NCBI RefSeq assembly: GCF_000372845.1
Contig: NZ_KB889964.1
Location: 1-64,000 of the forward strand
Origin: Methylocystis rosea SV97
Lineage (GTDB): Bacteria; Pseudomonadota; Alphaproteobacteria; Rhizobiales; Beijerinckiaceae
DNA: 64,000 nucleotides
Direction of reading: 5' to 3'
Shown here: in pieces, positions 1 through 8,647 of the stretch
Layout: the number at the start of each line of letters is the position of its first letter
How positions within the stretch are numbered: position 1 is the first letter of the stretch
Made by a program: the position numbers and the translations under genes
Notes under the pieces: model-generated
The model's database searches: none
Told to the model about the DNA's origin: nothing
The model's input: only the letters and a program-made list of their open reading frames with translations

Positions 1-1
1 A

Positions 2-1384
2 GTCATCGGCGGCACGCTTAATCAGACTGGCGGCTTTGTGATGCGCGCGGAGAAGGTTGGCCGCGACACCGTGCTCTCAAGGATTGTCGAGATGGTCGCT
101 TCCGCGCAGAGAAGCCGCGCGCCAATACAGCGCCTCGCCGATCAAGTGGCGGGATGGTTCGTGCCCGCCGTCATTCTCATCGCCGTTCTTGCATTTCTTG
201 CCTGGGCAATGTGGGGACCGGAACCACGTATGACTTTTGGGCTCGTTGCATCCGTTTCCGTCCTCATCATCGCCTGCCCTTGCGCGCTCGGTCTTGCGAC
301 GCCGATGTCGATTATGGTCGGTGTGGGACGTGGCGCGCAGTCGGGCGTGCTGATAAAAAGCGCCGAGGCGCTGGAGCGCTTGGAAAAAATAGACACGCTG
401 GTTGTGGACAAGACCGGGACGCTAACCGAAGGCAAGCCGCGCGTAACGGCCATCCTCGCCGTCGCCGGAATCTCCGAGGAAGATCTGTTGGCGACGGCGG
501 CGAGTCTTGAACGCGCCAGCGAGCATCCGCTGGCGCTCGCCATCGTTCAGGCCGCAGCCGAACGCGGGCTCGCTTTGAAGGAGGCGACGGATTTCGATTC
601 CCCTGTCGGCAAGGGCGTCATCGGCCGGGTCGACGGCAAAGCGATCGCGATCGGCAATCGTCGCTTTCTGCGAGAACTTGGCGTCGATACGACACCACTC
701 GATAACCAAGCGGAACGACTGCGCGAAGAGGCCGCAACCGCAATCTTTGTCGCCATAGACGGAAAAATTTCCGGCGTCATCGGCATCGCCGACCCCATCA
801 AGGTGACGACACTGGATGCGCTGCAATCGCTGCGCGAGGATGGGGTCGCCGTGGTGATGCTTACCGGCGACAACTGGACAACGGCGCGCGCCGTCGCCAA
901 ACACTTGGGAATCGTCGAGATCGAAGCTGAGATCCTCCCCGAGGACAAGAGCAAAGTCGTTAGTCGTTTGCGCGAAGCGGGTCGAATCGTCGCGATGGCG
1001 GGGGACGGCGTAAATGACGCCCCTGCCTTGGCCGCCGCCGATGTGGGCATCGCCATGGGAACTGGGACCGATGTTGCGATCGAGAGCGCTGGCGTGACTT
1101 TGTTGAAGGGCGATCTTGGGGGCATCGTGCGTGGCCGACGCCTTTCCCAAGCGACGATGCGCAACATTCGTGAGAATCTGTTCTTCGCGTTTATCTACAA
1201 CGCCGCTGGCGTGCCCATCGCGGCCGGCGCGCTCTATCCGGCCTTCGGGATCCTCTTGTCGCCGACGATCGCCGCGGCGGCGATGGCGCTATCGTCGGTT
1301 AGCGTCGTCCTCAATTCTCTGCGGCTCCGGCAAGCGGAGATCGAACCTCAGGCCAAAATTGAGATGCCGCCGTTCTCCTACTAG
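2..1384 (+). CDS. copA: Copper-translocating P1B-type ATPase, C-terminal part (5' end outside window)
   Basis: Inner-membrane pump that exports Cu(I) using ATP. The reading frame is open from base 2, so the gene starts before the window. Visible are the A-domain tail, the membrane CPC ion-binding motif (about bases 275-283) in [11 protein letters not shown], the phosphorylation motif DKTGTLT (about 407-427), the P1B-specific SEHPLALA motif, the hinge [10 protein letters not shown], and the final membrane pair ending [13 protein letters not shown]. These are the standard features of CopA/ActP; the Cu/Ag specificity is inferred from CPC plus the C-terminal membrane residues. N-terminal metal-binding domains, if any, lie upstream. 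No frameshift is visible. Confidence 0.93.
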   Translation, partial: VIGGTLNQTGGFVMRAEKVGRDTVLSRIVEMVASAQRSRAPIQRLADQVAGWFVPAVILIAVLAFLAWAMWGPEPRMTFGLVASVSVLIIACPCALGLATPMSIMVGVGRGAQSGVLIKSAEALERLEKIDTLVVDKTGTLTEGKPRVTAILAVAGISEEDLLATAASLERASEHPLALAIVQAAAERGLALKEATDFDSPVGKGVIGRVDGKAIAIGNRRFLRELGVDTTPLDNQAERLREEAATAIFVAIDGKISGVIGIADPIKVTTLDALQSLREDGVAVVMLTGDNWTTARAVAKHLGIVEIEAEILPEDKSKVVSRLREAGRIVAMAGDGVNDAPALAAADVGIAMGTGTDVAIESAGVTLLKGDLGGIVRGRRLSQATMRNIRENLFFAFIYNAAGVPIAAGALYPAFGILLSPTIAAAAMALSSVSVVLNSLRLRQAEIEPQAKIEMPPFSY

Positions 1385-1499
1385 CCAACAGGTTGCGATG
1401 ATGCTCGTCCGTGGCGCAAGATCGCCCAGCGCCGCGCTATAATATTGACGCGTGTGGTCGGCCCCCATGGGGTGATCCAGTTCGAATGTTAGTTTAATA

Positions 1500-2100
1500 G
1501 TGGCATTTGGACCAGCGGCTGAGCGCCCGGCGGAGCTGGCTGGGGTTGCGCAGCCGGGCGCGAAGCACGCGCGCGACTATGAAGGCGCCACGTTCGAACT
1601 GCAAAATATCGAACGCAAGGCCGCTTCGGAGGTCGAGTCCAACCCTGCATGGCGAGGTGTCACGGAACGCGTCGCCTCACGGCAAAAAACATTGGCGCAG
1701 GCCCAGGCGAAGGCCGCACAAGCCGAGGCCGACCGCGCGCGCAAGCGAAGCCCCTATGAGCAGGACCCTCTGTTCATGTATCTGTGGGCGCGCAAATACG
1801 GCGCGACGGACTATCAGGCCCGCGCCTTTACGCGTTACATGGATGGGCTTGTCGCGAGGCTGATCAGATTCCGCGAGGCACGCCAGAATTACGAAACTCT
1901 CAACCGTCTGCTGACGCGTTTGCATGAGCACGCGGCCGACGTAGCGGCGGCGCTCGGCGGGGAACAACAGCGTTTTGCCGCGCTACAACAAAGCGCGATT
2001 GAGCGGGCGGCGCCCCGTTGCAGGAAAAGGCGCGCGCTGCCAAAGCCGCTCTCGCCGCGAGCGAGGCGGAACGCGCCGCCGCCGCGGGCGCCAAGGTTTG
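1500..2100 (+). pseudogene. Broken Ala/Gln-rich coiled-coil protein gene
   Basis: A frame of about 170 residues rich in Ala, Arg, Glu and Gln with heptad-like character (many AQAKAAQAEADRARKR-type stretches) that I do not recognise as a named family. It changes frame near 2010-2018, continues as an Ala-rich helix, and is then cut off where an IS110 transposase fragment begins. The helical composition suggests a filament-like or DNA-associated plasmid protein (KfrA-like in style), but that is only inference from composition. Confidence 0.4.
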
Positions 2101-2250
2101 CCAGAGATTGATGAGCGCGCCAGGCGTTGGCGCCCTGGTCGCGCTGACCTATCGCTCGGCGGTGGATGATCCGTCGCGGTTCGAAAGTCCAGCGCAATCG
2201 GCGCCTATTTCGGCTGACGCCAAAAAATATCAGTCGGGCGAGACCGACCG
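2098..2250 (+). pseudogene. IS110-family transposase fragment
   Basis: Encodes APGVGALVALTYRSAVDDP followed by a KKYQSGETD motif in a neighbouring frame, which together are the C-terminal transposase_20 (IS116/IS110/IS902) region with an internal frameshift. No N-terminal DEDD domain is present. Flanked by other IS pieces, so this is a nested remnant. Confidence 0.6.
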
Positions 2251-2269
2251 TGACAGCCCATGGCAGCGC

Positions 2270-2473
2270 GCGAGGGCGAAAATCGGATACGATCAGTTTC
2301 ATCACTTTATTTCCAGCGGCGTCTGGGATGCGGCGCCGATCGAGAAGGCGCTGCTCGTCGAAGCGGACAGGATGGTCGGCGGCGCCGACGCGTGGTGATC
2401 GTCGACGATACGGCCTTGTCGAAAAAGGGCGCGTATTCGGTCGGCGTCGCGCCGCAATATGCATCCTGCCGCT
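2270..2473 (+). pseudogene. IS701-like DDE transposase N-terminal fragment
   Basis: Two frames together encode YDQFHHFISSGVWDAAP, then EADRMVGG, then VVIVDDTALSKKG and SVGVAPQYA. This order is typical of the N-terminal part of IS701/IS4-type transposases, where the first catalytic Asp lies in VIDDT. A frameshift lies close to 2395. The rest of the gene is missing. Confidence 0.6.
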
Positions 2474-2667
2474 CCGTCGACCATCAGACCTCTAAGGCTC
2501 AGAGCTTGCGTACTCTTGCTCGCGCCACGGATGGGATCACTGCGAAGGTTTTTTGCGTGCTGAATGAACTCGAAGTCGAAGCCGTTCGCGCGGGCAATGA
2601 GCAAATCACCGACGAAGATGTTGAGCGCTGGAAACCAGGGCTTGAACGTGAAGCGGTCTTTGCCTGA
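2474..2667 (+). pseudogene. TniB-like transposition ATPase C-terminal fragment
   Basis: The frame continues into a run of about 55 residues (ATDGITAKVFCVLNELEVEA and an ITDEDVERW motif) resembling the C-terminal lid of AAA+ TniB-type transposition proteins. The P-loop portion is absent. The family call rests on pattern memory only. Confidence 0.4.
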
Positions 2668-2852
2668 ACACGTCCGATTCGCGCCCGGTACCCGCCTCGG
2701 GCTCGGCTGGACGTTAAAGCAATGCCTGGCCACGGCGTCGGCGGCGGCGGCGGCGGCGCAAGGCTCGCACCCGAGGAATTGCGGCATAGGCCGTGAGGGA
2801 TTAGGCTTTCCGCAACTCGCCGGCTTTGATCTCCTCTTTGCCGGCACCAAGG

Positions 2853-2889
2853 ACGCCCCGACCGTGGATGTAACGGCGGGGCGTTTTTC
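2853..2889 (+). terminator. Intrinsic terminator, copy 1 of a repeated design
   Basis: CGCCCCG...CGGGGCG stem with the loop core TGGATGTA followed by a T tract. The same stem-loop, including the loop bases, recurs at 3781-3819 and 4205-4242. Confidence 0.7.
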
Positions 2890-3003
2890 TTGCTCGATGG
2901 CTCCTTCGACTTGGCTCGATGGCCTCCCGCTGATTAGGGGCGCCGACGATCGTTTGATGGCGCATCCACCCGACCTCCAGGCCGTTCGTAGATCTGTGAG
3001 CTG

Positions 3004-3028
3004 GGAACAATACAGCGTGACAACGCTT
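3004..3028 (+). promoter_or_regulatory. Weak EcfG-type promoter candidate
   Basis: GGAAC, 17 bases, then CTT where GTT is expected, placed 26 bases before the ATG at 3054. It has one mismatch from the pattern seen at seven better sites in this window, so it is listed only as a candidate. Confidence 0.3.
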
Positions 3029-3053
3029 AGAACCTCTGATGTAGAGGCGGAAA

Positions 3054-3333
3054 ATGGCGCCACAGGAAGATAGGCGCCTGTCGCTAAGAGGGCGAGATAA
3101 CGAGCGCAACCTGAAGCAATTGGGGGGAGCGGCTCAGAGAGAAATTCTCGCAGCTTGCTACGGAACCGCTGCCGTCCGTCATGTTAAATCTGTTGCGCGG
3201 GATGGAGCAGCATCCCGATCCGGATTTGCTTGGGCAAGATCCTGATCAACTCAACTCAAGCGATTCTCCTGGACCTGAACATCAAGGCGATCCGCCCGCT
3301 CCAGAAGGGTCGCCCATCAACAAAAAGGAATAG
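3054..3333 (+). pseudogene. NepR-like anti-sigma factor gene with a one-base frameshift
   Basis: ATG at 3054 preceded by a GAGGCGG ribosome site. The first frame encodes a charged N-terminus ending ERNLKQLG; after a run of six G near 3121-3126 the neighbouring frame continues ERLREKFSQLATEPLPSVM, then LLRGMEQ and an acidic Pro-rich tail to the stop at 3333. The pattern LR..F.....EPLP...LLR.. is the signature of NepR, the PhyR-regulated anti-sigma factor of EcfG, and the gene is visibly paralogous to the one at 21126. The G6 run suggests a sequencing indel or a single inactivating mutation; without it a protein of about 92 residues results. NepR is usually 50-70 residues, so the tail is longer than normal. 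Confidence 0.5.
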
Positions 3334-3418
3334 TCTTTGCGCCCCCAGCAGCGCAGCCGAGTCCTTGACGGAAGTTAAAGTTGAAAGCTCCTAGGTGACC
3401 GCTAGCTACCTGGATTAC

Positions 3419-3634
3419 ATGGCGGAAAATAAAACGACCATTGAGCGTGCGTTCGAACTGGCTCGCTCTGGAGAGTGTGCGCGCATCGGCGATATTGTCA
3501 GACACTTAAGTCGCGAAGGCTACGATATCCGGCAAATTCACGGGGGCGCTCTCCGAAAGCAGCTCCGCGACCTGATCAAAGAGGCGAATCGTCACGCTCG
3601 AAACGCGCGAAGCGACGAGCGCCATAATTCCTGA
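3419..3634 (+). CDS. Conserved small hypothetical protein
   Basis: 71 residues if started at the ATG at 3419 (a GTG at 3395 would add 8). It begins MAENKTTIERAFELARSGEC and continues with a predicted mixed helix resembling a winged-helix half (DIVRHLSREGYDIRQIHG). The pattern of an N-terminal helix followed by a small HTH-like unit is common in short hypothetical proteins of Hyphomicrobiales. It lies 85 bases after the NepR-like gene and before a strong terminator, suggesting a short stress-related unit. No clear ribosome site decides the start. Confidence 0.55.
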   Translation: MAENKTTIERAFELARSGECARIGDIVRHLSREGYDIRQIHGGALRKQLRDLIKEANRHARNARSDERHNS

Positions 3635-3780
3635 GTCAGAAACGCCCCTCTGATCGCGCTTAGCGATTCAGCTACAACTGTAGCGCCTACGCCTCAAAGC
3701 GCTCTGAGCGGCACGTCTCTGCTGGCGCGCCGGCTTGCCGTTTCAGCGTGGGCCCCGAAATCATAGGGTCGCCAAGATAG

Positions 3781-3819
3781 AGCGCCCCGAGCCTGGATGT
3801 ACGGCCGGGGCGCTTTTTG
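3781..3819 (+). terminator. Intrinsic terminator, copy 2 of a repeated design
   Basis: Stem GCGCCCCG/CGGGGCGC with an inner GCC/GGC pair, loop TGGATGTA, then TTTTT. Relative to copies 1 and 3 the stem bases change but pairing is kept, while the loop is conserved. Confidence 0.8.
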
Positions 3820-3936
3820 CGTTTGTGTTCACGGGTTGGGGTGCGGGTTGACGATTGTAGCTACGTAAGTGCTATCGTTTGGCTATGGCCAGCCATAGGC
3901 TTGGTCGTGGGCTATTCCAGTCGCCCGAGTGGTGAT

Positions 3937-4104
3937 ATGCGCATGACAAGGAAATGGATCACTATTCCTGCGTTAGCCGCTGCGATCTTATTTGTGGGAG
4001 CTACGACGTCAACCTACGCACACGTTTGTCCCTGCTGGCATTGGGCTCATGGCAAAAAGACTTGCCATCCCTGCGGAAAACTCCCAAGCCGGCATATCCG
4101 ATAG
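3937..4104 (+). CDS. Small exported Cys/His-rich peptide
   Basis: 55 residues starting at the ATG at 3937. Residues 1-23 or so form a textbook signal peptide (positively charged MRMTRK, hydrophobic core, cleavage plausible after TSTYA). The mature part of about 30 residues contains HVCPCWHWAHGKKTCHPCG: four Cys and four His in 19 positions, ideal for binding a soft metal. No family recognised. It lies 2.5 kb from a copper ATPase and just before terminator copy 3. A periplasmic copper- or zinc-binding role is inference only; the upstream GGTG is a weak ribosome site. Confidence 0.5.
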   Translation: MRMTRKWITIPALAAAILFVGATTSTYAHVCPCWHWAHGKKTCHPCGKLPSRHIR

Positions 4105-4204
4105 CGACGGACCCTTTCACCGCAGCGGTTTCGCCGGGACCGTGATGGACCCGGGATTTAGGGCCTAAAATTTGTATGGAGTGACGGCCCCGCCCGCCGC
4201 GACT

Positions 4205-4242
4205 GAGCACCCCGACCGTGGATGTATCGGCGGGGCGTTTTT
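4205..4242 (+). terminator. Intrinsic terminator, copy 3 of a repeated design
   Basis: Same stem-loop as at 2853 and 3781 (loop core TGGATGTA) with TTTTTT after the stem. It faces the converging gene at 4248-4547. Confidence 0.75.
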
Positions 4243-4247
4243 TGCGA

Positions 4248-4547
4248 TCAGCCCAGCTTTGATGCCAGCACGTCAACTTTCTCGATTTTCGGCGGCAGCG
4301 AGAAAAGCTCCGGCGCTTTTGCCATGAGAGCCTTCGCGACCTCCCCCGCAAGATGAGCGTCTCTGCCGGCTTCGTCATGAAAGACGTCAAAAATGCCAAA
4401 AGTCGTGGGCGCCACTCGGATCGCGAACCACGAAACCGTGCAAGGCTCCGCTTCCACGAGCGGCACCGCCGATTTCAAGAACGCCGCAACCTCGTGCTCC
4501 TTGCCGATCTTCGCTTCCAGCGTCGCCAAGATACCAAACTTTACCAT
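4248..4547 (-). CDS. ABM-domain monooxygenase / quinol monooxygenase-like protein
   Basis: 99 residues, small ferredoxin-like dimeric alpha+beta barrel of the antibiotic biosynthesis monooxygenase family. Begins MVKFGILATLEAKIGKEHEV and contains the typical strand pairs TVSWFAIRV and FGIFDVFHDEAGRDAHL followed by the C-terminal helix and beta strand. The start is fixed by AAGGAGGT eight bases upstream of the ATG. The family includes YgiN-type quinol oxidases and heme-degrading relatives; no substrate can be assigned here. A longer upstream in-frame extension to 4637 has no ribosome site and was not used. Confidence 0.8.
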   Translation of the reverse strand: MVKFGILATLEAKIGKEHEVAAFLKSAVPLVEAEPCTVSWFAIRVAPTTFGIFDVFHDEAGRDAHLAGEVAKALMAKAPELFSLPPKIEKVDVLASKLG

Positions 4548-4702
4548 TGCGACCTCCTTGGGAACTATGGCCCCCCGGGCCGTCAGTTTGCACCTTTCGA
4601 GGCATTTTGCACGACGGTTGATTCTTGGGTCGCGCAACCATCAGGGAACCAATAGTCTGACGATACTCGACAAGCCCAAAGATGATGGCCGGAGGCGTCA
4701 CA

Positions 4703-4822
4703 ATGAACGCGCCCGATTTGAACCACCAAGCCACGGACGAAGCCATCGGCGGCAACGATGGTTTGGCTCATCAGTCTGCCCCTGAGAGCACCGCGCTCGT
4801 CGCCGCGCTAAATCTTGTGTAG
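4703..4822 (+). other. Short ORF interrupted by an in-frame stop
   Basis: 39 codons from the ATG at 4703 (MNAPDLNHQATDEA...) to a TAG at 4820; the same frame then continues with protein-like sequence (ETAEAIKAFDEQAARAL) for about 30 codons. It looks like a small gene with one nonsense mutation. Not recognised. Confidence 0.25.
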
Positions 4823-4950
4823 GAAACAGCGGAGGCGATCAAAGCATTCGATGAGCAGGCAGCTCGAGCGCTAATGCGCGCTCCTCGGCGCGACTACGAA
4901 TTGGCCTGTCGCTCTAACGGGCGACGATCCTTTCAAACGCAAAACTCCTG

Positions 4951-4977
4951 CCCGGTCAGAAATGGCCGGGCTTTTTC
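4951..4977 (+). terminator. Intrinsic terminator (CCCGG...CCGGG type)
   Basis: CCCGGTCAGAAATGGCCGGG followed by a T tract. An almost identical stem-loop lies at 54513-54540. Confidence 0.75.
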
Positions 4978-5227
4978 GTGCCGCACGCGCCCGGAGCCGC
5001 ACGCGCATCCATGACTACGACTTCCGCTGCTCGTTTCGTTCCTTTGACCTTTCTGGCCACCGCTACAGGCCGCGGACGTCATAGAACCGGTTTGCAAAAC
5101 CTCGTCGACGCGGGCTTCAAAGGGACATCAGCTTCGTCGGCGTTAGTGCGTTCATGTGTCGATAGAGGATACGCCTTACCCTGCCGAAGCGTTCGAGTTT
5201 CATAGGTTAGAACAGATCTGACAGCGT

Positions 5228-5812
5228 TCAGTCTGGATCGTCAGGCCTATGCTCCGCCGTATGAACGTGGACGTCGTGGCCTCCATTTCGCTCCATGGCG
5301 TCCATGGCGGAGCGTTCATGTTCTTCGGTCCAGGTCCGCGCCCACAGCAGCAGCCCGCCGCGCGCCAATTGCGATTGCGCCCAATTGCGCTGACGACGTT
5401 GAATGAGTTTGATGACTCCAACGCCGGCCAGGCTGGCGACCATACCGGTGACAATGCCCGCAAAAATTGCCTCGGCGAAACTGCCGAAGATGGTCCAGAC
5501 GGCGATCGCGCCGGCTATGGCGCCGACATAGAAGAGCAGACCGATGAGCGAAGCTTTGCCTTCATTAAGCGACTCGTTTTCGATGAAGGAGATGCGCGGC
5601 GCTGCATCGCTGTCCTCGATCTCGACCGAGCGTTTCGCGCCAACCTTTTCGCGCGCCGTCGCATCTTCGGCGAGCAGGCTAATTTCCGAGCGGTCGAATC
5701 CGTGGGTGAGCAGATCGTCAATTGCGGACTGCAGGTTGTCCATCGAGTCGAACAGGCCGACGACCTCGCTAAATTCGCGGCGCTGTTCAAGTGTGATCTT
5801 GTTTGGTTCCAT
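5228..5812 (-). CDS. Membrane-anchored general stress protein 17M-like protein
   Basis: 194 residues. The N-terminal half (about 15-60, EVVGLFDSMDNLQSAIDDLL then GFDRSEISLLA) matches the heat-inducible/YflT-like domain in which a short beta-alpha-beta unit senses or binds an unknown partner. The middle (about 88-135) has two hydrophobic segments rich in Gly/Ala, so the protein probably sits in the inner membrane with both tails inside. The C-terminus is charged and His/Asp-rich. The family is associated with general stress responses, which fits the surrounding stress genes. Molecular function unknown. Confidence 0.7.
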   Translation of the reverse strand: MEPNKITLEQRREFSEVVGLFDSMDNLQSAIDDLLTHGFDRSEISLLAEDATAREKVGAKRSVEIEDSDAAPRISFIENESLNEGKASLIGLLFYVGAIAGAIAVWTIFGSFAEAIFAGIVTGMVASLAGVGVIKLIQRRQRNWAQSQLARGGLLLWARTWTEEHERSAMDAMERNGGHDVHVHTAEHRPDDPD

Positions 5813-5869
5813 GAGTCCTCCGACAGCTCTGCGTTCTCGAATCTAAGTCGGCCTTCGCCGTGGCTGTGA

Positions 5870-6178
5870 TCAGCCCGTTTTCTTCATGAGCGCATTCTTT
5901 ATGAGACCATAGGCTGCGGTGACGACCGCGCCGGTAATGCCGCCGCCAGCCAAATTGCCCAGCATCACGCCAATATCGAGTCCCCCGCTGCTGGCCGCGC
6001 TGCTGAGCGCAGGGATCAAGCCCTGGAGGATCGTTCCGCCAATGCCGCCCCCGGCGGCGCCCGTGATTGTCTTAGCGAGAGGGCTTAGGTCTAAGTTCTT
6101 TAAAAATCCGCCAGCCGCGTTTCCGCCAAGGGCTCCTGCCACAATTTGGATGATGAGATTTATGATCGTGCCGGACAT
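5870..6178 (-). CDS. Small Gly/Ala-rich membrane protein
   Basis: 102 residues from the ATG at 6178 with GGGGAG about 9 bases upstream. Almost the whole chain is hydrophobic and glycine-rich (IINLIIQIVAGALGGNAAGG, several GGGI/GGG repeats), with one hydrophilic stretch NLDLSPLAKT. It looks like a conserved small hydrophobic protein of alphaproteobacteria with 2-3 membrane spans; no function is known to me. The longer ORF reading to 6343 lacks a ribosome site. Confidence 0.6.
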   Translation of the reverse strand: MSGTIINLIIQIVAGALGGNAAGGFLKNLDLSPLAKTITGAAGGGIGGTILQGLIPALSSAASSGGLDIGVMLGNLAGGGITGAVVTAAYGLIKNALMKKTG

Positions 6179-6528
6179 GAGACAATCTCCCCGTTCGATC
6201 CGCTGCTCACAACAAACCAGTGGGATGTAGGGCGGCGGATGAGAACGGGACAGGCCGGGCGCTCTTCTTTGCGGCGTCGCCCTCAGCGCGAAGATCAGCG
6301 ATAGTTGGAGGGACCAAGTTGATGTCGTTGCGTTCTCCATCACAGAAAAGCGTCTTCCGATTTACCCAACGCTCTAGCTTCCGTTAACCGGGAGCTCTAT
6401 AATTGATACGCAATGAATCGCCGCGCGGGTCCGAGCGCAAACGGTCCATAATTTTCTCGTGATTGTGTTTGCTGGCGCTCGATAGCGTCGCCGCGTCGAA
6501 TCTAAAATTCCTATCCATGGAGGCGTAC

Positions 6529-6720
6529 ATGCATAGCCGAGCAAGGCTCGTCGCAACCTTCAGTGACAGAAAAGAAGCGCTATTGGAGGAACTCGAATTA
6601 GTACATCACGCGCTTGCCGAGGCAAAGCAGAGCGAAGAAAATAAGGCATGGTTAGAAAAAATGAAAAAGTGGCACGACCAACTCCAGGCGCTTGTAGATG
6701 ACATGCCCAAAAATGCCTGA
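6529..6720 (+). CDS. Small helical hypothetical protein
   Basis: 63 residues beginning MHSRARLVATF. The start is chosen because GGAGG lies five bases upstream of this ATG; the in-frame ATG at 6517 overlaps that site. The protein is one long charged amphipathic helix pair (KEALLEELELVHHALAEAKQ ... KMKKWHDQLQALVDDM). Not recognised; composition resembles small stress or DNA-associated proteins. Confidence 0.55.
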   Translation: MHSRARLVATFSDRKEALLEELELVHHALAEAKQSEENKAWLEKMKKWHDQLQALVDDMPKNA

Positions 6721-6759
6721 CCGTAGGCGCTGAACGATGCGCGTAATGGCTCAGAGGAA

Positions 6760-7340
6760 ATGGCCTATACTGAGCATGGGCTGCGCATTGTCTGCCGGCG
6801 CGCCCTCGGACCTGTGCATGTTCTCGATCCTTTTGAGATTACCGGCGCGCCCGGCGCGCGATTCAATCCTCTCGGCGGCTTGCATCCGACCTCGTGGCAT
6901 CGCACCTTCCTGTTCTTCTTTGAAAGCGTGCTCAAGCAGGCTGCGAAGGACGCGGGAGACTCGACCGAGTTCGAACTGCCCTATTGGGACTGCTCCGCCC
7001 AGCCGGTGATGTCGAGAAGGTTTCACACACGCGAAGGACCGTCAGGCCAACCCAATTCGCTCTTGCATCCGCGCCTCAACCCGGACCTGTCCAATTTGTT
7101 CCTCGCCAGAGCGCCTTCGGGTTAAACGACTTGCTGGCGGGCCCCGGGGTTCCTCGCAGCAGCGCTTTCTCTTTCTCTTTCGTTTTCGAACTCGATCCTC
7201 ACGACTAGGTTCACCCATTCGTCGGCCGCGACATGGGCAGAGTGGAAACCTCAGCGCTAGACCCCATTTTCTGGCTGCATCACGCCAACATCGACCGGCT
7301 GTGATCCGCCTCGACAAACGCGGGCTCTCGGTCGTGCCGG
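6760..7340 (+). pseudogene. Tyrosinase (type 3 copper oxidase) remnant
   Basis: Frame 1 encodes HPTSWHRTFLFFFESVL and ELPYWDCS, the CuA-site helix and following motif of tyrosinase. After a stop near 7125 another frame encodes MGRVETSALDP and IFWLHHANIDRL, the CuB site, ending in TGA where Trp is usual. The two metal sites are thus both present but in different frames with a deletion between them, so the gene is dead. Confidence 0.75.
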
Positions 7341-7548
7341 TGCCAGGTTCGGCGTAGTTTAAAGGAGTCTTCGGATATGGCCCGCGGCTATATCAGCTTT
7401 CAGTCGCACGATCGGCGGCCAAGCCCTTCCAATGGGTCGCCGATCCCGACAAAATCATAGCCGCCGTCAGGCGCGGGCATCAAGCGCTAGGTGGCGTAAA
7501 ACTGAAGATTTTTGCTCAGAGTCTGACTCGAAATGATCCTGTTTGCAG

Positions 7549-7720
7549 TCAAGTCCTTGCGATGCGTCGCGTGAGAGTGCGGACATGTGCGACGAGAACC
7601 CATGCGACTGCGCTGGCGATTGTGTCCTCGAAGTCCTTGGCGAGGCGGCGGCAGCGACCGAGCCAAGCGAAAGTCCTTTCGACGACCCAGCGGCGCGGTA
7701 GGATTTCGAATCCCCAGCAT
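7549..7720 (-). pseudogene. IS5-family transposase C-terminal fragment
   Basis: Encodes [20 protein letters not shown] and a short tail ending at the stop at 7549: the third catalytic Glu region of IS5-type DDE transposases. The rest of the gene is missing, apparently removed by the adjacent IS21 insertion. Confidence 0.75.
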
Positions 7721-7889
7721 CCACGATCCTTTGCCCTTGAGTGCCGATTCCGACGAAGGCGCCCGTCTGTAACGGGATAATGCCGCCCGGGGATTCCGGG
7801 ATAATGGCGCCCCCCTTTTACGAGATGATCCCGCCCGGGCGCCGCGTTCATTGACCGACGAGATTTGTCTCACCTCCGATTGTTTTTGG

Positions 7890-8636
7890 TCAAGTCGTTT
7901 TGGCTCCTTTGGCGCGGGCGCGGCGTAGGCTCTCGCCGACGAGTTCTACGCGATGCGCGTTGTGCACGAGGCGGTCCAAGATCGCGTCGGCGTAGGTGGG
8001 ATCGCCGATGACCTCATGCCATGAGGTCACGGGAAGTTGGGATGTGACGATCGTCGATCGGCGCCCATAGCGTTCTTCAAGGATTTCCAGGAGATCGTGG
8101 CGGGCGCCGGCGTCGAGCGGCTCGAGGCCGAAGTCGTCGAGGATCAGGAGATCGGCGCGGCCGAGGGATTTGATAAGACGCGGGTGGCGCCCGTCGCCGC
8201 GCGCGAGCGCAAGGTCTTCGCAGAGCTTCGGCCAGCGATGATAGACGACGGAACGGTTGTCGCGGCAGGCCTTCTGGCCAATGGCGCAAGCGAGCCAACT
8301 TTTGCCGTCGCCCGATGGGCCGACCAGAGCCAGATTGTTGGGGGCGTCGATCCACTGGCCTTCGGCGAGTTTCTGGAACAGGGCGCGGTCGAGCCCGCGC
8401 GCGGCGCGGTAGTCGACGTCTTCGATGCTGGCCTGCTGGCGGAGTTTTGCTGCGCGCAGCCTGGCCGTCAGCCGCTTGTCGCGTCGAAAAGACGCTTCTC
8501 AATCAAGCAGCAGAGCGAGCCAGTCGTTGCGGTCGATCCCTTTCGCCTCATCTGTCTCTGCGAGTTCGGCGAAGGCCTTGGCCATTCCGTAAAGGCCGAG
8601 GACGTGAAGCTGGTCGAGGGTGGGATGTTTAAGCAA
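7890..8636 (-). pseudogene. istB: IstB-like AAA+ transposition helper, one internal stop
   Basis: IS21 helper ATPase. Start taken as the TTG at 8636 because AGGAGA lies seven bases upstream, just after the istA stop. The N-terminal helical domain (HPTLDQLHVLGLYGMAKAF) is followed by a TGA at 8499-8501; the same frame then resumes with DKRLTARLRAAKL, Walker A ALVGPSGDGKSW, Walker B ADLLILDDFGL and sensor region STIVTSQLPVTSWHEVIGDP to the stop at 7890. Otherwise full length (about 248 codons). One substitution inactivates it. Confidence 0.8.
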
Positions 8637-8647
8637 GTCGCTGTCTC

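Noticed and set aside
422-1167. Long minus-strand frames within the copper ATPase gene
   Set aside because: Shadow frames of a gene with full CopA motifs on the plus strand.
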